Made by a program: the position numbers and the translations under genes. The notes below the pieces were generated by a model that was not told where the DNA came from, did no database searches, and saw only the letters and a program-made list of their open reading frames with translations. From Chara braunii (taxonomy: Eukaryota > Streptophyta > Charophyceae > Charales > Characeae): DNA of 41,270 bases. Of the stretch, positions 33,955 through 41,270 are shown piece after piece (position 1 is the first letter of the stretch; each line of letters starts with the position of its first letter). The stretch is from contig BFEA01000018.1 in assembly GCA_003427395.1 (NCBI GenBank), positions 2,340,344 to 2,381,613 on the forward strand, read 5' to 3'.

Positions 33955-34200
33955 TATAGGTGCAATATGTGCATCTCGACATGACTGTATGTGTATTCGT
34001 ATCGATGTTTCATGAGATTGCACATTGTCTTCATGCATAGGTGCAGTAGGTGCAGTTTTTGTTTTTTTTTTCATTTTATTTTTCCTTCGATGTTTCAAAT
34101 GATTGCACACTTTGTTCATACATAGGTGCAATAGGTGTAGTTTCTATTTTTTTTTTGTATCGATGTTTCAGACGATGACACACTTTCTTCATGCATTGTT
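33955..34200 (+). repeat. Three-copy tandem repeat, 73-85 bp
   Basis: CGATGTTTCA starts units at 34003, 34088 and 34161. Each is followed by GATTGCACA, TTCATGCATAGGTGCA and a T-rich run. A partial unit precedes at 33955. It lies just after the hAT coding end and may belong to the element's 3' region. Confidence 0.7.
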
Positions 34201-34439
34201 TGACTGAGTTCACTCTCCAATGTCTCCATGTTTCTTCTATTGTGGTGTGCTTATGGTGCAACTATTTTGCCTTGTTTTTCGTTGCTCCTTTATTTTGTGG
34301 TTTCAAAATTTCTGCAATGAATGTTACTCAATGCGTTTCAATATTCTTGTTGTTTGAAATCATGAACTTGATGTAGTCTTCAACTTGTTTCGTTGTGCGT
34401 CTCATTTGCCTCTCATGCACTTGTCAGTAACCCCCAGAC

Positions 34440-35930
34440 AACCCTCCCCAACCCCCAAAGACGACCTTGGCATAGCCGTCTCTGAGACCGGAACCCCCTT
34501 CAACTCTAATTCATTCTCGCCACTGAACCTAAGGCTTTAGCTCCTGTGGTTTGAATTGTTTCGTTGGGTTTTCACCCGTACTTTATTGAATGGTCATTTA
34601 ACAAAGATACTGAATCTCCTGAGTATTTTATTTTGGAAGGTTGGACAAAGGTTGGGGCTTGTATGACTAAAGCGAGGGGGTATGAGCGTAGAGAGTAGTT
34701 AAAGTTGACCCCGTGTAGTGCGTGAAACTTTGGTTGAATCTTTGATGTGATTGTAGGTATGTTTGTGGTTCAGACTATGGATTTGACTGTTTGCGATCAT
34801 ATATATATGGTTGAAGGGAGTCTCATTATGACTGTGAGAAGTGATCGTCTCGTGTTTATAACCCTTTATATGTGTATATCCCATGTGTCCTTCGCGATCT
34901 ATTGTGAGCGCGTGCGAGAGTTGAGTTGATTATGCGCTGTGAGAAAAATGAGATCCCCTTTTGCCTTTTTCTTTTTAGAATTATTATAGTTGGACGTTAG
35001 AGTCCTTGACAACCATCAAAGTTAAACCCCTTGACTTCTTTCCAAACCCTAGATGACGGAGCTCGTCTTCATGGCGATAAAATTTGACTTCCAGAACCGG
35101 CAGGAGCCTGTGTACCACCCACTCTCCGCAGAGTGCAGAAGAGGGTATGGTTCTTAACCGCCTTGGCGGTTGTCTAGCGTCGAGAGTTTAACCCCTCAAA
35201 GCGCGTGTCAACCGACACTTGAGTGTTGAACGTAACCCTCGAGACCACCGAGGACCACACGATTATGGGTACTACATAGTACGCCATTGTTGCAACCGCT
35301 TGCTTGTATATGCATGCGCAGTCGATATGAGAAAGCCCTGCGTCCTCGCGGTTTATCTTCAGTCTCGAGCGCGACGCCTAACCGATTTTCATGTCAAAAG
35401 GTTATAAGTTCGATACTAAAGGGACTAGGAGTGTTTTGTTTTGTGTGAGTAACCTGACTGTTTTGTGATGGCGTGGTGTAACGCGTGGTAAGAAAGATGC
35501 ACCCTAGTCGACCGACGACGAGTCGTGCTCGGGACTTCAGCCCCCGATGCGTCGGTTCACGTACAGGTCCGATAGAGGAGAGAGACCGCGCGTACCCCTT
35601 ACTATGCTACAACGTACGAGAAACGCCCTTGGCTGGGCCACCTCTGCAATTGCAACTGAACAACTTTCTCACGTGGTTCGATTGCTCGACGAGAACACGT
35701 CCGTTCAAGGGTGGTGACAGCCCCTTGGGCGGAGGTAAGTTGTACCTCACGTGCCAATATCCTGTCGTAGGGGTTTGCGAGAGGTATGGCTGGGGCACTT
35801 GGTCGGATCGACGACGAAAGCTCCATTGCACCTGGATAAAAGGATAAAAACCCACTCGAAATCTTGTGTGACGCGGCCTGGAGGGTCCCCCTACGGGACC
35901 GATGCGCTCGACAATGTGAACAAGGAAAAA
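34440..35930 (-). repeat. Dispersed repeat R1, minus-strand full copy (A, B and C)
   Basis: On the minus strand, part A runs from 35930 to 35480 (GCATCGGTCCCGTAGGGGG at its start), part B from about 35250 to 35090 and part C from about 34990 to 34440. The order A, B, C matches copy 2 (12600-13880), and part C ends with the same AAAGCCTTAGGTT string. The frames at 35602-35961 and 35607-36101 overlap part A. Related frames in other copies are in different phases or broken. 35940-36620 holds no recognised feature. Confidence 0.75.
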
Positions 35931-36624
35931 CAGGAGTAACGACCGAGAGCAGGCATAGCACAAGTAAGTGCGAGAACGAACTAGTGCGAACGTGAGCACG
36001 TAGGCAGGAGGAGGTAGATTAAGCAAGAGAAAGAAAAGACGGAAGATCACAAAATGAAAGGTGGAGGGAATGATCACGATCGACTTCCTCGATTGCAACA
36101 TCCCTTATTTTGGATGTATTTGATTGACAATAAGAAATACAAGAGACGAGAGGAGTCACAGAAAGCGCAACTGAGGGGTTGAGTTTACCTTCACGACGAC
36201 AACTTGGAACAAACATTTGACTGCCACGGCGTCTCAACCAAACAAGACCGGTGAGTTATTCTATTTATTATCATATTATTATCATTTATTATTTATCATT
36301 ATAATTATGTTATTTAACTTATTATAATTATTATTACTATTATTTTAATGTTACCACTAGCGTTCCCGAAGTTGTTCGTGGGATAGTCTGATCTTAAAAT
36401 CAAATTTCACAATGAATGATTGAAATCGGTCGCTTATGAATGGTGCTCGTAATCCTGTGAGAAGCAAACGAGCCAGAATCGTCATCGAGAGCATGAATAA
36501 GAATAAGAGTGAAATCGTGGAAACGGGGAGCGTAGACGAACTGGAGAGAGAACAGGGGGAGGAGAGGAAAAAAAAGAGGAAAAACGTGAGATGGAGAAAG
36601 AGAGGGGTGTGAGACTCTCTCTAA

Positions 36625-36917
36625 ACATCGAACTACCGACTTAGAACTAGTATGGACAAAAGGGAACCGACTGCTTAATTAAAAACTAAGAATTACGATG
36701 GTTCGAACGGATGTTGGCGCAATGTGAGTTATGCCCAGTACTATAAACGTCTAAGTGAAAGAGTTTCAACCGAGCGTGGATAAACGACATGAGTAACTGT
36801 GGCTCTTAAGGTAGTCAAATGCCTCGCATCCAATTAGTGATGCGAGCGAGTGGATTAACGGGATTTTCACTGTTCCTATCTACCATCTTGCGAAGTCAAA
36901 GCCAAAAGAACGGGTTT
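36625..36917 (+). rRNA. Degenerate 25S rRNA fragment, 3' half
   Basis: The fragment starts at ATCGAACTACCGACTTAGAA and runs colinearly through GTATGGACAAAAGGGAACC, GACTGCTTAATTAAAA, GCGCAATGTGAGTTATGCCC, TCTTAAGGTAGTCAAATGCC, AATTAGTGATGCGAGCGAG and TGGATTAACGGGATTTTCAC, ending at GCCAAAAGAACGGG. These are the classic conserved strings of 25S/28S domain IV. The R2-type retrotransposon target (TTAAGGTAG.CAAATGCC) is uninterrupted here. Substitutions are scattered through normally invariant positions, so this is a pseudogene. Confidence 0.95.
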
Positions 36918-37346
36918 AAAATAATCGACTTTATTTGGATGAGAAAAATAACTTATATACATTATCACTATATTGTTACTATCATTATTATTACTATTAT
37001 TATTGATTATTATTAATTTTAATATTATTGTTATTAATGTGTTCAACTACTAACCATAAATATGATTATGTACGTTCGAGAAGATGAAAGAGAGAGATAC
37101 GGGGGATGTAGGGTGGGAAAATGTGTGATCAGGAAGATAAAGGCGAGAACGAGAGTAAAGGAAATACGCAAGGTTAGACGGTATGGACAAGGGAAGGAAG
37201 AGAGTGAGCGTGCAGAGAAAACAAAGGCTGAGGGGAACACGCATGAAGGTAAGAATCAAGAAAGACAAGAAGGGAGAACAATATGGGACAAAAGTAGAAG
37301 ACGGTGATTATAACGAAGAGGTGGATGGGTTTGAAGGAATCAACAT
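36918..37346. other. Insertion interrupting the 25S relic
   Basis: About 430 bp separates AACGGG (before) from GAAGAGGGACCCCGTTGAGC (after). In intact 25S these lie about 25 nt apart. The insert has an AT-rich left half (TTATTATTA-type, 36950-37050) and a purine-rich right half with a basic open frame (37062-37307) that looks fortuitous. No terminal repeat was found. Confidence 0.6.
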
Positions 37347-37540
37347 AGAAGAGGGACCCCGTTGAGCTTAACTCTTGTTCAATGACATGAAGGACTTAGC
37401 TGCAATGGTGACCATTTTGTCTGCTCCAATGCTAAAAGGTGAGTCCTGCTTGTATGTGATTGGTCATGTCATTCTCGCCGCTGTTTTATTTACATGCATA
37501 TCATTTAGCCGGGGGCGCCGATGACACCTACACAAGAAGA
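37347..37540 (+). rRNA. 25S rRNA relic continued, itself interrupted
   Basis: GGACCCCGTTGAGCTTAACT (37354-37373) and AATGACATGA match the 25S string around CCCTGTTGAGCTTGACTC. After about 110 unrelated bases, GGGGGCGCCGATGACACCTA (37511-37530) matches the GGCGCCGGTGAAATACCAC region that follows in 25S. The 110-bp interruption begins near GGTGAGTCCTG and ends TTTAG, which is intron-like in appearance. Confidence 0.7.
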
Positions 37541-37662
37541 ACGAATTGCTAATATCGATCAGTACTGAAAAAAAAAACGGAAGAACTCATATGTTTGGCG
37601 GATTGGTTGGATGTCGTACGCCATGATTGCCATTGCTCCGTAGGGCTGCTCGTTACGCCCAC

Positions 37663-37805
37663 TACCTGGTTGGTACTGCCAATAGTCATATGCTCGTCTT
37701 AGAGACTAAGCCATGCACAACTAAGTGTGAACGCTTTGCGCCGTGAACTAGGAATGACTCATTATATGAGGTGATCCTCTCAGTAGTCATGTGGTGTTTG
37801 ATCTG
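37663..37805 (+). rRNA. Degenerate 5' end of 18S rRNA
   Basis: The start TACCTGGTTGGTACTGCCA is followed by TAGTCATATGCTCGTCTTAG, ACTAAGCCATGCACAACTAA, GTGTGAACGC, and ATGACTCATTATATGAG. This is the universally conserved 18S 5' domain (TACCTGGTTGATCCTGCCAG...). The match fades after about 110-140 nt. It lies just downstream of the 25S 3' relic on the same strand, as it would in a tandem rDNA array after loss of the intergenic spacer. Confidence 0.88.
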
Positions 37806-38644
37806 GGTCGCACACCTTGAGGCACAAGTGTGACACTATAGTTAAAAAAGGATGTTTTATTATTATTATTACTTATTCTTATTAGTATTTTATTAATAAC
37901 TACTATCATTATAATCATTACTTACATATGTGGCCGTACAACTATTATACTAACTTACCCGACAAAATGCGTGAAGGAAAATGACGTTCTCGTAGCAAAC
38001 ACCCTTACAAGGGTATTTGTCGTCCTTTTTAAAAAGGTCGCACTGGGTGCGTCCCTTGATCAACATAATGCCTTGATGGGGAAAATCCCGTTAAGGCGCT
38101 CACCTCGACAGCCCCGCTTTTGGTGAGACTCCGAGTTGAATACAGTCAGATTAAAGAGTGTGTGGAGCACGCATTACTGCGTTGCATTGTGAGATAGTCG
38201 TTAGTCATCGAGAATACCAGGCCGGCGGAAGACACCAAAGTCATAGGGCCTATTTACTCTCCCTTCCATTGTTTTATTGTTGATTATATTTTTCTTTTGT
38301 TTTATCAAGACCAACTTTACTTCGCAATTAGTCCGGCCTCTGGCCGGACACGACGCGAAGAGGATAAAAACTATACCTTGCGCACACATGAGAAGTTTAT
38401 GTTGGACGACGCATCGAAAGGCACAGCGTTGGCAAACCTAGTCTGGGGGGAAAGTTTGGAAGTTCGACAAAGTGCGTCGTGCGCCTGACGACCATGATAC
38501 CAGATAGCTACGATCCTAGGCGCGAGTGGCGTTTCGACGTCTTCTAACAGCCAGGAGGTTGGCCGGTAGGCCAAGGCGGAGGCCTGGTTTGTGCGGGTAG
38601 GACCAATCACGGTCTCGCGACTATTTATACGTAGGTTCACGCCT
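37806..38644. other. Unrecognised sequence with an R2-type palindrome
   Basis: CACCCTTACAAGGGTAT at 38000-38016 repeats the R2 palindrome. An inverted repeat, TCCGGCC/GGCCGGA, lies around 38332-38347. TCTGGGGGGAAAGTTTGG at about 38443 faintly recalls an 18S string but is not sufficient for a call. Confidence 0.4.
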
Positions 38645-38920
38645 ACCTAGCTCAGCCTTCGGCCTAGTTCTAATGGTTACAATACTGGACTTTCAAGCAG
38701 TAGGTTTGGGGTTTGAGGTCAGCTAACGGCGATGAAGCAAAGAAGCGCGATCGGCAGAGATTGAGGGGTCGAGGGTCTTAAGGGACTATCCCCCTTGGTT
38801 TTGTCAGACGGGCCCGAGCCTGGGTCCGATTGGCAAAACCGAGAGAGTGTCGGCAGGTCCTCGTCCTCTTCACTTTTACTATTTCTATTTTTGTTGATTT
38901 ATTTTTAGTTTTTATCTTCT
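38645..38920 (+). mobile_element. tRNA-derived SINE-like element, copy b
   Basis: The A-box-like TAGTTCTAATGG is at 38665-38676 and the B-box-like GGTTTGAGGTC at 38710-38720. The loop CTTTCAA lies between them. The body (GGGGTCGAGGG, GGGACTATCCCCCTTGG, TTTTGTCAGAC, CCGATTGGCAAAACCGAG) aligns with copies a and c, and the 3' end is T-rich (38870-38920). A 25S relic follows directly, as with copy a. Confidence 0.65.
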
Positions 38921-38924
38921 CCAT

Positions 38925-39385
38925 TCTTAAAAGTCCCATCTTTGACCAAACCGGGAGGCTGGCTCGGATACCGATAATGGAGGAGCACCGCGGAGGAAGG
39001 ATGAAAATAACTTTCTGAAAGAAAGTTAAAAGATGCGTGAAACGACTGAGCAAGGAGCGGGCAAACTACCCTGACGGGGGTGGACGGTAACTGTGTCACC
39101 ATCATCCTTGACCAGGACGAAGAGGTGCCTGCCAACATGGGGTGCTGTGACCAGCATTGCAGTGGGGAGCAATGAGAACCCCCCACGAGTGACCATCATG
39201 GCAGTCCAGGACCTTGAGCACGCGCCTCCTTTTGGGCAGGTCCGTTCGACTTCCTACGTGGCCGGGATGCTGATGAAATTCCTTCATCTTCCCTGTCTTA
39301 AAACACAGTTCGAGGAATTTCAAACGTACACGCAAGCGGTGTGGTGCTTAGCCCACGAAGAGGCAGAAACCTGAGTGGCGGGACC
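38925..39385 (+). rRNA. Second degenerate 25S rRNA 5'-half fragment
   Basis: TCCCATCTTTGACCAAACCG, GGATACCGATAATGG, AGCACCGCGGAGGAAGGATG and AAAATAACTTTCTGAAAGAA, followed by AGTTAAAAGATGCGTGAAAC, match the 25S region ATTCCATCTAAGGCTAAATA through CCGATAGCGAAC and GATGAAAAGAACTTTG. Later, CCTGTCTTAAAACACAG (39291-39307) matches CCCGTCTTGAAACACGG with four transitions only. The end, GCAGAAACCTGAGTGGCGGG (39364-39383), matches GCAAGGAAGCTGATTGGCGG. It overlaps in rRNA coordinates with 27370-27771, so it belongs to a second rDNA unit. Confidence 0.85.
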
Positions 39386-39764
39386 AACACCTATGGGCCA
39401 AGCACGGCTGGTACACCCACACGCTGTTGAAAAACAGGCCTGTGGAACCAGCACCCGTGGGCCAAGCATGACTGGTACACCCACAGACTGTTGAAAAACA
39501 GGCCTGTGGAACCAACACCCGTGGGCGAAGCACGACTGGTACACCCGCAGGCTGTTGAAAAACAGGCCTGTGGAACCAACACCCGTGGGCCAAGCACGAC
39601 TGGTACGCCTGCAGGCTGTTGAAAAACAGGCCTGTGGGACCAGCATTCGTGGGCCAAGCTCGACTAGTACACCCGCAAGCTGTTGAAAAACAGGCCTGTG
39701 GGACCAACATCCATAGGCCAAGGTCAGGTGGTATACCCACGAACTGCTGAAATACAGACTTGTG
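39381..39764 (+). repeat. 64-bp minisatellite, six units
   Basis: Units are 64 bp (the first is 63), with GGCCTGT starting at 39437, 39501, 39565, 39629 and 39693 and its counterpart at 39757. The core reads CAAGCACGACTGGTACACCC, then GCTGTTGAAAAACAG and GGCCTGTGGAACCAACACCC. Because the unit lacks stops on the minus strand and 64 is not a multiple of 3, all three minus frames stay open. These frames are not evidence of a gene. The array begins exactly where the 25S relic ends. Confidence 0.92.
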
Positions 39765-40100
39765 TTCAAACTCCACCGGAAGCAGATGAGTAAAATACTA
39801 CAATTATGAATTACCCATGGCCGGTCAGTTCGTTGCTGATATCTCAAGGTGGCCGGTTCGTCGGTCCCCCCGGTCATTCAGGACGTCATAGGAGGTTAGC
39901 ATGGTCCCTGCACAAGAAAGATGCGTATAAATCAAGGAAAGGTCCGACAACCTGCGTTTTTCCTTTTTGCATTGAGGGCCTGTCGAACCACGAGGTAATT
40001 AATAGCAAAGAGGAGGCAAGGAAAATAGTAATGTCAACGAAGCTGAGAGGTAGAAGACGAAGGCAACGAGGAAAAAAAAAAGAAGGGTGAAGTGAAGAAT
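39765..40100 (+). other. tRNA-like tail shared with the U6 locus, then unrecognised sequence
   Basis: GTGTTCAAACTCC at about 39763 is a good B-box, and GAAGCAGATGAGTAAAATAC with CTACAATTATGAATTACC follows. This aligns with the minus strand of 18915-18985. Nothing is recognised in the remainder to 40100. Confidence 0.45.
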
Positions 40101-40320
40101 GAGTATCTTGCTCATTTCTTAATGAAATCGAGCAAGAAAAGATGCGATTCACGAGTTTCTGGCTAGGGCGAGTTCAATAGTGAGGTCATAATGGTGAATG
40201 GAGGTGTATAATGAGGGCTAGGAGGAAAAGTGGGTGCGCAGAGGTAATGAGAGGGAAAGCATGACGGGAACTAATGGAAGTGTATCTCGCTTATTTCTTA
40301 ACGAATTCGAGCGATGTAAA
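40101..40320 (+). repeat. Duplicated hairpin-bearing motif
   Basis: GAGTATCTTGCTCATTTCTT at 40101 and GTGTATCTCGCTTATTTCTT at 40280 are direct repeats 180 bp apart. Both form stem-loops: CTTGCTC.ATTTC with GAAAT.GAGCAAG (40107-40136), and TCGCT with AGCGA (40287-40314). Paired changes partly preserve the stems. Confidence 0.5.
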
Positions 40321-40499
40321 TATAGGGGTTTTTGCATAATGCAAATCAGTTGGCAATGTCAGATTTTGAGTTGGGGTGGTAGTTTTCCCACCGCAAGTAA
40401 CAAGAGCTCTGTGGAACGCTAAGCGGAAGTAATAAAGTGAGATCGTAATGTATCTTTCTATGATATAGGTGAAGATTCAGTCTCGTTTCGCATATTCAG

Positions 40500-40720
40500 C
40501 AGGTGGATTGCGTTGCTGATCAAAGTCGCCACTATGCTATCATGAGGTCGGGGGTTCAGTGGAGGTCGTGATCTCGATTGTGGCATGGGCGCATACATAA
40601 ATAAAATAAGCTGCGTGTTTTGTTGTGGCGGTTGCGGTGACTCTTTTGGGTGAGTTGCATTTTTAGCTCCGCTGGATAGAGCAACAACCTTACTCATTGA
40701 AAGTGTTCTTGGTCAAAATT
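40500..40720 (+). other. Two tRNA-like relics
   Basis: Near 40520-40565, ACTATGCTATCATGAGG is followed by TCGGGGGTTCAGTGG, resembling an anticodon arm and T-arm of a tRNA or SINE head. At 40661-40682, TAGCTCCGCTGGATAGAGC forms a proper D-arm with GCTC/GAGC pairing, followed by CAACCTTACTCATTG and TTGGTCAAAATTTT, a poor T-arm. Neither is an intact tRNA. They may be SINE fragments. Confidence 0.35.
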
Positions 40721-41188
40721 TTATTTTCAAGCATCGGAGTCACCTCTCGTAGTGGTGAACGAATCCATATGAGTTTTGTTACGGTTCGTGGCCATCATAC
40801 TCATGAGGTGGCTGCTCGCTGTGTTCGTAGTGTCCGCCTCTATCTAAATTTCTGCCATGGCCATCCGATCTGTTATAAGGCGCATAAATCTTTTCATAAT
40901 CTAGCGGAAGATTCTTTTTTTTTTTTTTTTTTTTTTTTCGGATGATGGATCAAAGCTTTTATTGTTGTTGATTATGTTCTTCATTGAAGATTGCCCCGCT
41001 GCTCGTGCACATTATCTCAACCCCTACCTAGTTCATAGTCACGATCTTCTTCTTCTTCAAGAACTTTGGTAGTACCGATTGATCCTCGGGGTTGTTTTCC
41101 TCACATGGGGGTTGAGACGAGCGTATGGATCTGACCAAGGTATCGGCCAGGTACGCTAGGAGGAAGTAGGATCAGAACGGGCGGGGGC

Positions 41189-41191
<3 letters not shown>

Positions 41192-41270
<79 letters not shown>
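41192..41270. repeat. CA/GA compound microsatellite at the window edge
   Basis: (CA)n from about 41192 passes into (GA)n at 41231 and runs to the end of the window. 40720-41190 shows only a poly-T run at 40915-40938. Confidence 0.95.

Noticed and set aside
28920-34440. hAT terminal inverted repeats from CAGTAAGGGG and CAGTAACCCCC
   Set aside because: The two strings are in the same orientation and not complementary as an inverted pair.
35602-36101. 120-164 codon ORFs in the minus R1 copy as a real gene
   Set aside because: Other R1 copies do not keep the same reading phase, and no domain is visible.
39320-39877. Three overlapping repeat proteins on the minus strand
   Set aside because: A stop-free 64-bp minisatellite stays open in all three frames. 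This is an artefact, not a gene family.

Overview
The window looks like nuclear DNA of a green plant-lineage organism, and most like a charophyte alga such as Chara (inference). The signs are a plant-type hAT transposase (BED finger, DUF659 region, dimerisation domain), eukaryotic rRNA, U6 and tRNA-like relics, huge GA microsatellites containing assembly gaps, and almost no intact coding sequence. I see no intact cellular gene. It is a dense repeat and pseudogene landscape.

Layout. 1-2480 is an almost pure purine tract. 2481-8800 holds direct repeats, a protein relic (3250-3645, minus), a tandem array rich in E2F-like motifs (3787-4215), AT-rich tandem repeats, a gapped CT/AC microsatellite and a cluster of hairpins. 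8800-11640 is mostly unrecognised, apart from a duplicated coding start at 10495-10851. 11638-13880 holds two head-to-tail copies of a dispersed repeat, here called R1. 13980-16330 holds two degenerate tandem arrays. 16600-18780 holds a duplicated anonymous segment.

18784-19350 (minus) carries a diverged U6 snRNA, a tRNA-like segment and a tRNA-derived SINE-like copy. 19735-21130 carries one copy of a second repeat, R2, and two more R1 pieces. 22316-23815 is a decayed retrotransposon gag with a zinc knuckle. 26580-26870 is R2 again (minus).

From 27100 to 39385 the plus strand carries broken pieces of a ribosomal DNA array in canonical order: 25S 5' half, 25S 3' half, 18S 5' end, then 25S 5' half again. 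These are split by a 5-kb hAT relic (29084-33875), an R1 copy (34440-35930, minus) and smaller insertions. Two SINE-like copies abut the 25S pieces, and a 64-bp minisatellite follows the last one. The window ends in tRNA-like relics and a CA/GA microsatellite.

No genes here appear to work together. The coherent story is an rDNA cluster that was silenced, invaded by transposons and decayed, partly by C-to-T transitions, and whose RNA-gene fragments were copied and amplified into repeats.
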